Positions 56,572-64,000 are shown, counted from the stretch's first letter. The stretch is 64,000 nt of DNA from Alteromonadaceae bacterium XY-R5 (GCA_001660395.1 LXWE01000001.1:372001-436000), one strand, 5' to 3'. The notes: generated from the letters alone by a model not told the origin. Made by a program: numbers and translations.

Positions 56572-57570
56572 TCAGATCTCCTCCAACAGATGGGACAGTT
56601 TGTAATTCATGGTTTTCATGGAGTCTTCGGTGAACATTAGAATCAAATCACAGTGCACATCATAGCCTTCCAGACCGTAACTTAATTCAATGGCCAGGGT
56701 TGGTCGCCACTTGTCTTTGTTGGTGGCAATCAGTTCGCTAACGCTGCGATGCTGACCCAATACAATCGGATGCCCCTGGCTAAAGCTCAGGTCCATTTGT
56801 TCGCCCAGACCGTTTAAACAGGAGCCAATCAGGATACTGGCGATATCCATCAGCAACTCCAGTTGTAAGCGGTCATCAACTTCTTCATGGATATTCAGAA
56901 TATTCGCCACGTCACCAAAGCTGGAGTCGCTCAGAATAAACAATGCTTCACCACTGACGCCAGCCCCCAGAAAGCCCTGACAGATGCCTGAAACGCTGTC
57001 TTTTTCTTCAATGTCCTGCAACATCATATGCAGTTCTGACACTTCGATTAAATTGACGTTCGGTATGGGCAGTTTGACGAATACGTTTAGAATACGGGCT
57101 AAATGATCACCCGCCTGCCCCATCGCGATGTTGGTAATTTCCTGATAACAGTCACGAATTTCGGGGGCCAGATTTTGAATGCGCGGGCGTTCTTGTTCAC
57201 CGTCTGGCTGTAATATGCCGAGTTCCGTTAGCGTGTTTTTCAGCACATCCGCGCTGACGGGTTTTTCCAAAAACGCCAACGCCCCAAGTTGCTTCACGCG
57301 CTTATGGGCTTCCGGCTGAATATCACCCGAAATAACAATAACTTGTGTATCAAGATTACGTTGCTGAATTTGCTCTAAGACACCGTAACCATCGAGTACC
57401 GGCATATTCAGATCGAGCAACAGTAGCTGGCCTTTATTTTGCTCCAGGGCTTGAAGACCTTCTTCGCCATTACGGGCAAAATGCACGCTAACCTCCCATC
57501 CTTCAGGCAGGCATTTCGCGGCTTGTTTGCGGGCAACTAATGAGTCATCGCAAATCAAAACTGAAAACAT
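56572..57570 (-). CDS. Response regulator with CheC/CheX-like domain
   Basis: The N-terminal receiver (about 1-120) has its acidic pair in VLICDDSLVARK, the acceptor Asp in LLLDLNMPVLDGYG and Lys in LEKPVS. The C-terminal half (about 140-332) is CheC/CheX-like, with EITNIAMGQAGDHLARILN keeping the Glu and Asn of the phosphatase motif and a second copy MDIASILIGSCLNGL in which these residues are not kept. CheC-type proteins dephosphorylate CheY-like receivers. The start is the ATG at 57570 (332 residues), with a GTG at 57585 as the alternative. It precedes the PAS gene by two bases. Confidence 0.85.
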   Translation of the reverse strand: MFSVLICDDSLVARKQAAKCLPEGWEVSVHFARNGEEGLQALEQNKGQLLLLDLNMPVLDGYGVLEQIQQRNLDTQVIVISGDIQPEAHKRVKQLGALAFLEKPVSADVLKNTLTELGILQPDGEQERPRIQNLAPEIRDCYQEITNIAMGQAGDHLARILNVFVKLPIPNVNLIEVSELHMMLQDIEEKDSVSGICQGFLGAGVSGEALFILSDSSFGDVANILNIHEEVDDRLQLELLMDIASILIGSCLNGLGEQMDLSFSQGHPIVLGQHRSVSELIATNKDKWRPTLAIELSYGLEGYDVHCDLILMFTEDSMKTMNYKLSHLLEEI

Positions 57571-57741
57571 GTCCGGCGAGTCCACTGTTGAGTACAGACC
57601 TTATAACTACATTAAGTGATAGCAGCACGAGGCGCATTTTCCAAACCGTCCGTGACATTATTTCATCAAATAAGCCTTAGCATATTCTTGATTTTTTTAA
57701 GTATTCCGTTACTTGTCGGCACTCTAGCCGAGGAAGCCCGC

Positions 57742-58455
57742 CTAATTCAACCAGAAATACAACAAAGGCAGGAAAATAGCTGTCAGCACGCCATTGATGC
57801 ACAGCGCTATGGTGGAAAAAGCGCCACAACGCTGGCTTATCTGGAATGCGGATGCTGTTCCGACAGCATGAATGATAGTTCCCATTGTGATACCTCTCAC
57901 CTCGTCTTGTTCAATGTTGGTCAGACGAAAAATGAGTGGTGCTAATATCGAACCGAAGATCCCTGTAGCAATAACAAATACTGCCGCAAGCGCTGCTGAA
58001 CCGCCCATCAATTTTCCGGTGTCCATCGCTAAAGGCGTCGTAATGGATTTCGTCAGTACCGCAAGTTGCATTTGCACGTCATCTACGCACAAATACAGCA
58101 TAGTAAAAGCGATGGCCGGTGCGGTCGCCCCGCCAATTACAATTGGCCACAGGATACGAGTACCGTGTAAACGAATGGCACTCAACTGTTCATACACGGG
58201 CACGGCCAGCGCAACCGTTGCAGGACCCAGCAACCAGTTTAACCAGGCGGTATCTGCCTGAAAATCGGCCACAGGCGTATCGGTAAAAAACACCACCAGC
58301 CATAAGAACAAAAAGCTGGTCACCAAAGGATGCACCCAGGGAGATGCTCCCAATCGCCGATACCCCTCCACACAGGTGAGATACACCAACACAGTGATGG
58401 CCAGCCACAATAAGCTAAAGCCGTTAAATCCCGGGATATGAAAAAGCTCAATCAT
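57742..58455 (-). CDS. lrgB: LrgB-family membrane protein
   Basis: LrgB/CidB proteins are inner-membrane partners of holin-like LrgA. The 237 residues have about six hydrophobic segments and the family motifs LLGPATVALAVPVYEQL, GGATAPAIAFTM and GIFGSILAPLIFRLTNIEQDEVRGITMGTIIHAVGTA. In some bacteria the pair affects autolysis and carries pyruvate. The start overlaps lrgA by 8 bases. Confidence 0.92.
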   Translation of the reverse strand: MIELFHIPGFNGFSLLWLAITVLVYLTCVEGYRRLGASPWVHPLVTSFLFLWLVVFFTDTPVADFQADTAWLNWLLGPATVALAVPVYEQLSAIRLHGTRILWPIVIGGATAPAIAFTMLYLCVDDVQMQLAVLTKSITTPLAMDTGKLMGGSAALAAVFVIATGIFGSILAPLIFRLTNIEQDEVRGITMGTIIHAVGTASAFQISQRCGAFSTIALCINGVLTAIFLPLLYFWLN

Positions 58456-58807
58456 GCGCCCCCCCGTTGGTGTGCGACTGGATATAGCGCTTAGCCACCC
58501 ACCCTGTTAACGCCAAACTAATTGATGTACTGAGCACAATGACGAGCAAAACGGCCACACCATGCTCAAGCAACTGCTGCTTAAACAGCAGTACGCCCAT
58601 AAATGCAGGAATGAAAAAAATTGCCAAATAATTCAACAGGAAGCGAGCCACTCGCTGAAGAGAAGACGGCACTCTGCGCATTGCAACTAGCATAAGAAAC
58701 AGGAGTATCAGGCCAATCAGGGTACCTGGTAATGGCAGCCATGTAGACAGAAGAGTACCAACACACCAACACAAAACAATGACCAGAAAACTCAGTACTT
58801 CTTTCAT
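58448..58807 (-). CDS. lrgA: LrgA/CidA holin-like membrane protein
   Basis: The 119 residues form four hydrophobic helices with the family motif LPLPGTLIGLILLFLML and NYLAIFFIPAFMGVL. It is the first gene of lrgAB. The LytTR regulator ends 74 bases upstream on the same strand, in line with LytR-type control of lrgAB known in Gram-positive bacteria. Confidence 0.9.
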   Translation of the reverse strand: MKEVLSFLVIVLCWCVGTLLSTWLPLPGTLIGLILLFLMLVAMRRVPSSLQRVARFLLNYLAIFFIPAFMGVLLFKQQLLEHGVAVLLVIVLSTSISLALTGWVAKRYIQSHTNGGAHD

Positions 58808-58881
58808 GTGAAAACAATATGAAATGGAAAAGAATAATGGCCTTGTATGCTACCTCTTTTGGGTTGGTTCCGCAGTAAGGT

Positions 58882-59709
58882 TCAACAGGTTTTATTCGAC
58901 AATTCAGGGAATTGCAGCTTGTATTTACGTCCAACTTTAATATTGGTGCCATTGCTCATAGTCGCGATGTATTCACCATTAGAATTTGGAGTAAGACGCG
59001 CCAGTTTCGCGCCGTTTAAGATAGCTGACCGGCTCGCACGAATGAAATTTCGTTGCGCCAGCTTCTCGGCTAATTCATGCATTGTGCTACGCACAATATG
59101 AGACTCATCTTCTGTGTGTACACACATATAGTCACCAGCTGCCTCAACCCAGATAATTTCTTTGACCATCAGACGCAACCACTCTGTTCCCGATTTTAGG
59201 GAAATGGTTTCTTCCATATCTAAATGCTGGATCCCTGTGACCTGCTCTAGACTATGCAGCAGCCCCTGTAACGACTGGCCGGTTTTTTGATTGAGCAGGC
59301 TGTCTAAGCGTTGCTGCTGGCGAAAGGCCTGACGTTGAATAAAGCTTTGTCGCACACGATACAGGCATTGCTGAAATCGCTCATCTGAAAATGGCTTGAG
59401 CAGATAATCTGTGGCTTTGAAATCGAAAGCCTGCAGAGCATATTCGCTGTGACCGGAACAAATCACAATTTGAGGCGAGGTCACTTTTTCCTGTTGCAAA
59501 TGGAACAGTACATCTAGTCCAGATTGCCCGGATAACATAATATCCATAAACACCAAATCCGGCCTCGAACGGGTGATAGAAGAGTATCCATCTGAGGCTC
59601 CGCGGCAGGTTTCAAGCAATTCAACATCTGGCTCAGCCTCTAGCATAGCGGCAAGAGCCTCGCGCGCGATGGGTTCATCTTCGACTATGATGCAACGCAT
59701 TTTTTGCAT
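58882..59709 (-). CDS. LytR/AlgR-family (LytTR) response regulator
   Basis: The 275 residues have a receiver (acid pair in IIVEDEPIAREAL, acceptor Asp56 in FMDIMLSGQSGLDVL, Lys in LLKPFSDERF), a linker coiled coil, and a LytTR DNA-binding domain from about 170 (LMVKEIIWVEAAGDYMCVHTED, then RNFIRASRSAILN and GRKYKLQFP). It is upstream of lrgAB on the same strand, which is the likely target. No LytS-type kinase is in the window. The ATG at 59709 has an AGAAAG site; another ATG is three codons later. Confidence 0.9.
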   Translation of the reverse strand: MQKMRCIIVEDEPIAREALAAMLEAEPDVELLETCRGASDGYSSITRSRPDLVFMDIMLSGQSGLDVLFHLQQEKVTSPQIVICSGHSEYALQAFDFKATDYLLKPFSDERFQQCLYRVRQSFIQRQAFRQQQRLDSLLNQKTGQSLQGLLHSLEQVTGIQHLDMEETISLKSGTEWLRLMVKEIIWVEAAGDYMCVHTEDESHIVRSTMHELAEKLAQRNFIRASRSAILNGAKLARLTPNSNGEYIATMSNGTNIKVGRKYKLQFPELSNKTC

Positions 59710-60047
59710 GGTCGCTTTCTCTGCAATGTATAGGTTAGTGGGCTGGAAACACCTGCGATGTCTATGTACAGAGTCGCAGCAAACCCCAAAAAAGTTGTAA
59801 TGTTCTGTTTTAACCTTGTAACAAAGCGTGTCTGGTATGTTACTACTTGATTCCCCTATGTTTTTCTAAGAAAAAAGGGGCTGGCTTTTTGATTACCCGC
59901 CCCTTAAGGGAAACATACATAAACGGTTGTCAGAACGGTTCACTAAGCCATCTGACAAGTATAGCGAATCAGATACCTCCGTTTAGGGTTTATACAAGCA
60001 ATTATTCAATATTGATTATTCACCGGGACAATAAGGCAAGACACAAC

Positions 60048-60242
60048 ATGAATTCGAGTTGCCTGAACCCGGAATCAGAGCAGATGCCGATGACCATCAG
60101 ACATCTACAATTAAGCCTGATGGAAATCCAACCAGAGACAAAGCCCAACGCGATAAAACACGGTATTGCGCGATTAAAGGACGACTGCAGAACAGGCAAG
60201 ACCGATATACTTACCAACAAAAGCACAAAACGCGACTCATAG
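60048..60242 (+). CDS. Possible small protein (uncertain)
   Basis: A 64-codon frame starts at an ATG with AAGG 11 bases upstream (MNSSCLNPESEQMPMTIRH). It is hydrophilic with no recognised domain. It ends inside the terminator hairpin of the opposite-strand genes, which argues against it. It is listed only because it is the best candidate in this gap. Confidence 0.2.
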   Translation: MNSSCLNPESEQMPMTIRHLQLSLMEIQPETKPNAIKHGIARLKDDCRTGKTDILTNKSTKRDS

Positions 60243-60252
60243 CCGCGTTTTG
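60226..60252 (-). terminator. Intrinsic terminator of the small exported-protein genes
   Basis: CAAAACGCG (60226-60234) and CGCGTTTTG (60244-60252) form a 9-bp stem with a 9-base loop just beyond the minus-strand stop at 60279. A TGCTTTTGTT stretch follows on that strand. Confidence 0.65.
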
Positions 60253-60278
60253 TAGAAATTACACCGATTGAGGTAAAG

Positions 60279-60596
60279 CTAATTATCTTCAACCTGCGCC
60301 ATCATTTCATCGCTGGGCAATCCTGAGCGTTTCGCTATCAGCGTCGCAGAGTCCATCGCCCCGGAATTACGCGCAAACGTAATAGGATCCTGACCATTAC
60401 ATACAAGTTTTTCCTGAATTACCCGATAGTTCAACCGATACTCTTTCAAGGTTTTGTTCAAATTCAGGCGATTGCCAGATTGAATGGCTTTGCACACGTC
60501 GACCAATGCCTGTTCAATATAATCTTTATCAGCAGCGAAGGACTGTCCTGACACCGCTAATCCCATTAAACATCCTAAAAATAGTTGCTTCTTCAT
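60279..60596 (-). CDS. Small exported protein, DUF3718-like (copy 2)
   Basis: The 105-residue protein (ATG at 60596, GGGAG upstream) has a signal peptide (KKQLFLGCLMGLAVSGQSFA). The mature part has two Cys, in VDVCKAIQSGNRLNLNKTLKEYR and LVCNGQDPITFARNSG, which probably form a disulfide. The C(N)G-x-x-x-x-x-FA pattern resembles the DUF3718 family of Shewanella and Alteromonas; the assignment is tentative. It shares this pattern and the ending MMAQVEDN with the gene upstream, so the two are diverged tandem copies. Confidence 0.7.
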   Translation of the reverse strand: MKKQLFLGCLMGLAVSGQSFAADKDYIEQALVDVCKAIQSGNRLNLNKTLKEYRLNYRVIQEKLVCNGQDPITFARNSGAMDSATLIAKRSGLPSDEMMAQVEDN

Positions 60597-60660
60597 CGTC
60601 GTCACTCCCAATAACAATGATGCTCTAGCGATAACATCACGTGTTGAATACACCAAGTTG

Positions 60661-60981
60661 CTATTTGTCGTCTTCAACCTGGGCCATCATGCCTTCTGAT
60701 GGTTCCGGCATTCTGCGCGCAATATATTGAGATACCACAGACGAATTACTGGTTGCTGCAAACGTCATCGGTGATTGCCCATTACACTGGATATTCTTTT
60801 CAGCCTGCTTCATATTGGTACCCAAATCCCGCAGAGCAACATGCAACTTGATCCTGCTATTTTGTTGCACAGCCTCGCAGACCCTTAAATATTTTTCTTT
60901 CTGCACTTCAGACAATTCTGCGCTTTGAGCGCATAAGCTGGTGCAACATAATAACGTGCCAACAATAATTACCGTTTTCAT
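60661..60981 (-). CDS. Small exported protein, DUF3718-like (copy 1)
   Basis: The 106 residues have a signal peptide (KTVIIVGTLLCCTSLCAQS) and the same two-Cys plan as the downstream copy: LRVCEAVQQNSRIKLHVALRDL and IQCNGQSPMTFAATSN, ending MMAQVEDDK. It is preceded by a GGGAGAG ribosome site. The two genes lie 64 bases apart and were probably produced by duplication. Function is unknown; a periplasmic place is expected. Confidence 0.7.
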   Translation of the reverse strand: MKTVIIVGTLLCCTSLCAQSAELSEVQKEKYLRVCEAVQQNSRIKLHVALRDLGTNMKQAEKNIQCNGQSPMTFAATSNSSVVSQYIARRMPEPSEGMMAQVEDDK

Positions 60982-61244
60982 ATTCTCTCTCCCAATGGTT
61001 GTTAGCTTCGGCGCAACCCACCGGGCGCCGCTACATAATAGGTTGGTAGAAAGGACAAAAAGGTTGGAATAAAAACGCTAAAACACGTTATGACACGACA
61101 AAAAGTTCAGACGCAGAAAAGCTGCGGTAAATTAATCTTTGCAACATTTAGAATAAAAATTTAACCTTTTGAAAGATTCATAAAAATAAATAAAACCAAG
61201 GAGTTGTCTGGTTTAGATTTTTATAAAAATAAAGGTGATAGGAA

Positions 61245-61907
61245 ATGGATATTTATCAATATTGCCACTACGAAGACATTCGCCATGACATTAAACCCGG
61301 CGATATTATTGCGTTTGGCGGCAACAGTTTATTTTCTCGATGGACAAAATTCACCACCAATTCGGACGTTACTCACGTTGCAATTGTGGCTAAGTGCATG
61401 AACGACCCGGTCGATGGGCCAGATATCTGTATTATTGAAGCCACGGATTACAAGGGAATTTTTGGGGTAATGACCAATTGCCTGTGCACCCGGGTAAAAG
61501 ACTATGATGGCGATCTTTGGTGGCTGCCACTGAATCAGGAGCTTCGCCAAACCTTTTTAGCCAATCGCCGGCAACTTTATAATTTCGTCCAGCAACAACT
61601 GCATAAACCTTATGATATCTGGCAACTATTTGGATCAGCCGTGGACTGGTTCGATGAGATTCCCATACTCAATAAACTTACACTGAATCAGGAAGATGAG
61701 AGTCGCTGGTTTTGCTCAGAGTTAATTGCAAAATTACTGCAAATCAGTGGCGTTATTCAGCATATAAACCCGGCTGAAACCACGCCAATAGATATTTGCC
61801 GCTTTTCTATTTTTGCAGGCTGCAATCAGATAAAGGGAGAAACACGTCACATCAGCAAGTTTAATTCTTGCTGTGCAGATGGTTGGGGATTTCCCAAGGG
61901 AGCTTAA
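61245..61907 (+). CDS. Permuted papain-like (NlpC/P60 superfamily) protein
   Basis: The 220-residue protein has no signal peptide. It shows the order typical of circularly permuted NlpC/P60 (YiiX/LRAT-like) enzymes: KPGDIIAFGG, then a His in SDVTHVAIVAK (His44), a Glu in CIIEATDYKGIFGV (Glu65) and the Cys in RWFCSELIAKLLQ (Cys157). Relatives are amidases, acyltransferases or hydrolases. It is transcribed alone and ends at a strong terminator. Confidence 0.8.
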   Translation: MDIYQYCHYEDIRHDIKPGDIIAFGGNSLFSRWTKFTTNSDVTHVAIVAKCMNDPVDGPDICIIEATDYKGIFGVMTNCLCTRVKDYDGDLWWLPLNQELRQTFLANRRQLYNFVQQQLHKPYDIWQLFGSAVDWFDEIPILNKLTLNQEDESRWFCSELIAKLLQISGVIQHINPAETTPIDICRFSIFAGCNQIKGETRHISKFNSCCADGWGFPKGA

Positions 61908-61911
61908 CAAC

Positions 61912-61937
61912 AAAAGGGAGCATTACGCTCCCTTTTT
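61912..61937 (+). terminator. Intrinsic terminator after the permuted papain-like gene
   Basis: AAAAGGGAGC (61912-61921) pairs with GCTCCCTTTT (61927-61936) around an ATTAC loop; the 3' arm runs into T's. Confidence 0.88.
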
Positions 61938-61965
61938 ACACAAACTTATGGCTACCTCTAACCAA

Positions 61966-62295
61966 TTAGAACGTGCTGTCCTGGTGAATTCGAATAAACA
62001 ATTGCGAACCCACTTTACTGTAATCTAGTTTATATTCTTTGCCATTCAGCAATTGTACGAATAACAAAGTTTTTTCGTCGCCAAAGACATCACCACTGGT
62101 TACGTCAACAAGTTCCATGTCCATTAATTTGGCTTCCCGTTTATTGTCCGGGATTTTTCCTTCGTATTCTTTGATGCCTTTATGTGTTACCAGTACAGCT
62201 GGATTGTCATCACCATTGATAATTAAAAGGTCATATTTTCTGACCTTGTGAATCAACGTGTTGCGACCACTGGTAAGATAAGGTCTCTCAGTCAT
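61966..62295 (-). CDS. Hypothetical protein
   Basis: I do not recognise this protein. The 109-residue soluble product (ATG at 62295 with GAGAGG upstream; a GTG at 62307 would add four residues) has a beta-rich pattern: LTSGRNTLIHKVRKYDLLIINGDDNPAVLVTH near the start and LLFVQLLNGKEYKLDY near the end. It is convergent with the papain-like gene. The good ribosome site supports a real gene. Confidence 0.6.
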   Translation of the reverse strand: MTERPYLTSGRNTLIHKVRKYDLLIINGDDNPAVLVTHKGIKEYEGKIPDNKREAKLMDMELVDVTSGDVFGDEKTLLFVQLLNGKEYKLDYSKVGSQLFIRIHQDSTF

Positions 62296-62646
62296 ATTCC
62301 TCTCCACTGCGGACTCTTGATGTCCCTACCTCGAATATTGTTTTATAAACAGGAAGATAACAAAAATTCTAAGGTGACGCACCAGAATATTACAAATGCG
62401 CGCCAACTCGTCTTAGTTAAGCTTAAATTCAATATAGTTCAAGGAGATAACCGATATTCTTGATAGAGTAAAAACAAACTCTTAGTGATGTGATACAGCC
62501 CAATACAAACCACAATGCCTACCCGGCGAACGAATATTTTTTACGCAAACAACAACAACTTAACATCAATAGTAATGACAAGACTTTAAAAACTCCTTAT
62601 ACTTCGACGCGTTTTTCGGCTCCTGGCTGCAAAACATTTCAAAAAT
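62296..62646. other. Intergenic region before the tRNA
   Basis: About 350 bases, AT-rich, without a convincing gene apart from the tRNA promoter at its right end. It lies outside the integrated element if the element's boundary is the tRNA. Confidence 0.5.
62575..62603 (+). promoter_or_regulatory. tRNA-Ile(CAU) promoter
   Basis: ATGACA (62575-62580) and TATACT (62598-62603) are spaced by exactly 17 bases, and are followed by a GC-rich stretch (CGACGCG) like the discriminator of stringently controlled stable-RNA promoters. Confidence 0.7.
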
Positions 62647-62723
62647 GGCCCTATAGCTCAGTTGGTTAGAGCACACGACTCATAATCGTTAGGTCCCTGG
62701 TTCAAGTCCAGGTGGGGCCACCA
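62647..62723 (+). tRNA. ileX: tRNA-Ile (anticodon CAU, read as k2C-AU)
   Basis: The 77-base cloverleaf has acceptor arms GGCCCTA and TGGGGCC, encoded CCA end (62721-62723), TTCAAGT T-loop and anticodon CAT at 62681-62683 within CTCATAA. Overall it matches E. coli tRNA-Ile2 (ileX) better than elongator tRNA-Met (GGCC start, CGACTCATAATCG arm, TGGTTCAAGTCCAG). The CAU anticodon would be modified to lysidine by TilS to read AUA. The outer anticodon-stem pair (27-43) is a C-T mismatch. The 3' half is overlapped in antisense by the recombinase gene. Confidence 0.9.
62689..62723. other. Putative attachment site in the tRNA 3' half
   Basis: The tRNA from the anticodon stem to the CCA end doubles as the 3' end of the recombinase gene. 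This places an element boundary here. The crossover dinucleotide and the second copy at the other end of the element cannot be seen in this window. Confidence 0.55.
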
Positions 62724-64000
62724 TTTCATTATCATGACCGTCAATCCTTCTTAAAAGCCTGAATGGCTCTGCGATTGGGGCGGTTCTATAACCCTCGTTT
62801 CTGACGTAGGGGATCAATCCATTAAAAGCCAATTTAGCGACAGTTCTTTTATCAGCAAATCGCTCTGAAGACCATAATTTCCGCGGGTTTGCGAGAAATT
62901 CAAAAGCGGTTCTATAAATATCATCAAAGTCTGGTAGGCGTGTACCGCACTTTGCGATTTTTTCCACCAAAACTTGCTTGTCACGTTCCAAGTCCTTGAT
63001 CCGGTTCTCTCCAGCTTTGACCAAAGTTGGACTATCTGAACAAAAAATTTTGTCGAGTGTTTGTGCAATAACTTTATCCAAATCGGCCATTTCTTTCTTC
63101 AAAGCATCGGCTTCTTCCTGATAACGTACCTCTCGTAGCTTCCATTGGTCTTTAAAAATGTCATACGCTAGATTGGCTACACTCTTGGTGGGATGAAGTG
63201 CCCCTAGCAATTTTTCAAAGTCACCTTCAATCTTTGCTTTAGCAATTACCTTACCGTACATCTCACATCCCTTTTGCTGACAGAAGTAATAGGGATAATA
63301 CTGACTTCTTCCTTTAGTCCAGCCCGCTGTCATGGGCTTTTCACAACATGCACACCCCACGAAACCTCTTAGCGGAAAATCTTTGTGCAAATCTTTCCTG
63401 GCAGGCGCATGAGAATGCCCTTTTACTTGGTTCTGAATTGCTTGATAGGTTTCGTAGCTAATTAAGGGTTGATGCTTAGCGGGAATATCGTGCAGCCCCC
63501 AATTGGGTAAATTAATCCTGGCGGCATAAAGCGACTTTTTAAGCATATCGCTTACCGTTTGAAAATTAACTCTTCCTTGAGGGGTTCGAGGGAATACCGA
63601 AAAGCCTTCAAAAAATCGCTTCAATTCAGTCTGAGAGGCGAAACGTCCGGAGGCATAGCCTTCCAGTCCCTCCTTAACAATAGAGGCAAGAGGCTCACAT
63701 GGCACCATGATTTTACCATGCTCTGGAAGTTCGGTGTATTCATAGCCAATTGGAGCGCGGCTGACCCAATATCCATTCATAGCCCTTGCACGCATTCTAT
63801 TGCGGGTTTGCTCTGCATTCTTCTCGCGCTGATGACCGGCAACATTAGCAAGTAACAACTCTATAAAACGACTATCTGAATCATCCCCAAATTCAATTGA
63901 CGGACTTTCTAGCAACGCGCCAGTATTGCTTACAGCTTTGCGTAATTGAATATGCGTTTCAACATCCCGCGCTAAGCGAGAAATGTCATCAATGATGACG
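62689..64000 (-). CDS. Large serine recombinase (integrase), partial at the window edge
   Basis: The frame is open to the right edge of the window, so the N-terminus with the catalytic serine lies outside. The first visible residues, VIIDDISRLARDVETHIQLRKAV, are the end of the resolvase catalytic domain. They are followed by the recombinase domain (IGYEYTELPEHGKIM to about TPQGRVNFQTVSDMLKKS), a zinc ribbon (GFVGCACCEKPM and FCQQKGCEMYG) and a long coiled coil (ALKKEMADLDKVIAQTLDKI). The last 11 codons (MVAPPGLEPGT) are read from the antisense of the tRNA 3' half, and the stop TAA is at 62689-62691. It would integrate a mobile element at this tRNA. Confidence 0.92.
   Translation of the reverse strand, partial: VIIDDISRLARDVETHIQLRKAVSNTGALLESPSIEFGDDSDSRFIELLLANVAGHQREKNAEQTRNRMRARAMNGYWVSRAPIGYEYTELPEHGKIMVPCEPLASIVKEGLEGYASGRFASQTELKRFFEGFSVFPRTPQGRVNFQTVSDMLKKSLYAARINLPNWGLHDIPAKHQPLISYETYQAIQNQVKGHSHAPARKDLHKDFPLRGFVGCACCEKPMTAGWTKGRSQYYPYYFCQQKGCEMYGKVIAKAKIEGDFEKLLGALHPTKSVANLAYDIFKDQWKLREVRYQEEADALKKEMADLDKVIAQTLDKIFCSDSPTLVKAGENRIKDLERDKQVLVEKIAKCGTRLPDFDDIYRTAFEFLANPRKLWSSERFADKRTVAKLAFNGLIPYVRNEGYRTAPIAEPFRLLRRIDGHDNEMVAPPGLEPGT

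Larger units (their letters stand above)
59710..60278. other. Intergenic region with no firm gene
   Basis: This 569-base stretch is AT-rich with weak coding signal. It has only low-quality open frames on both strands; the best candidate is the small frame listed at 60048. It should hold the promoter of the LytTR gene at its left end and the terminator of the small-protein genes at its right end. Confidence 0.5.

Noticed and set aside
59847-60242. 131-codon plus-strand frame in the gap after the LytTR gene
   Set aside because: TTG start without a ribosome site and a composition unlike protein; only the shorter ATG frame at 60048 was kept, at low confidence.
60020-60292. 90-codon minus-strand hydrophobic frame
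   Set aside because: It runs through the terminator hairpin and overlaps the end of the small exported-protein gene.

Overview
This window reads as chromosomal DNA from a marine-type gammaproteobacterium of the order Alteromonadales, probably Alteromonadaceae. The evidence is the close resemblance of the housekeeping proteins to E. coli-type gammaproteobacterial forms (RecA, MutS, PyrG, HemW, SrmB, Cca), together with a large TonB-dependent receptor, a tryptophan-halogenase-like flavoprotein and GspA/GspB. Genus and species cannot be fixed from the sequence alone. I see no rRNA and no CRISPR array.

Layout. 1-9.2 kb: the edge of an AraC-type regulator, recA with a LexA box inside its promoter, pncC, mutS, a single-domain response regulator, pyrG, eno and an unrecognised gene. 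9.2-14.2 kb: the leuABCD operon behind a leucine leader peptide and attenuator. 14.3-15.5 kb: an HD-GYP-family protein whose HD pair is degenerate. 15.6-26.4 kb: a sugar-use locus with a LacI-type regulator, cellobiose phosphorylase, a sodium-solute symporter, a TonB-dependent receptor and a flavin-dependent halogenase. Three near-identical palindromes (TGAAAACGTTTTCA type) lie before lacI and on both sides of the symporter/receptor divergence, so the regulon can be read from the DNA. 26.4-28.4 kb: gspA-gspB, with a shortened GspA and a GspB that carries an extra N-terminal domain. 28.5-38.9 kb: cca, two lipoproteins, cytochrome b561, a small cobalamin side-chain cluster (CobD/CobC-like decarboxylase, CbiB and a P-loop kinase-like protein), a PagL-like outer-membrane deacylase, srmB and a soluble CZB chemoreceptor.

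39-45.6 kb: the thiamin operon thiC-thiDE-thiF-thiS-thiG-thiH on the minus strand, under a TPP riboswitch. 45.8-49.7 kb: KtrA/KtrB-type potassium uptake preceded by a KdpE-like regulator and a short KdpD-like kinase with no kdpFABC beside it. 49.9-53.7 kb: a secreted TonB-domain protein, rdgB-hemW and a YggN-like protein. 53.8-57.6 kb: one probable operon with a CheC-type response regulator, a PAS protein and two Lcl/DUF1566 surface proteins. 57.7-59.7 kb: lrgAB with a LytTR regulator upstream. 60.3-62.3 kb: small exported proteins, a permuted NlpC/P60-like protein and a small unknown. The window ends with tRNA-Ile(CAU) and a large serine recombinase whose last codons are read from the antisense strand of the tRNA. 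This is the left boundary of an integrated element that continues beyond the window.

Most of the window is ordinary core genome. The parts most worth following are the halogenase-containing sugar locus and its regulon, the GspB/HD-GYP shared domain, the P-loop protein in the cobalamin cluster, the truncated KdpD coupled to KtrAB, the CheC/PAS/Lcl operon and the tRNA-borne integrative element.
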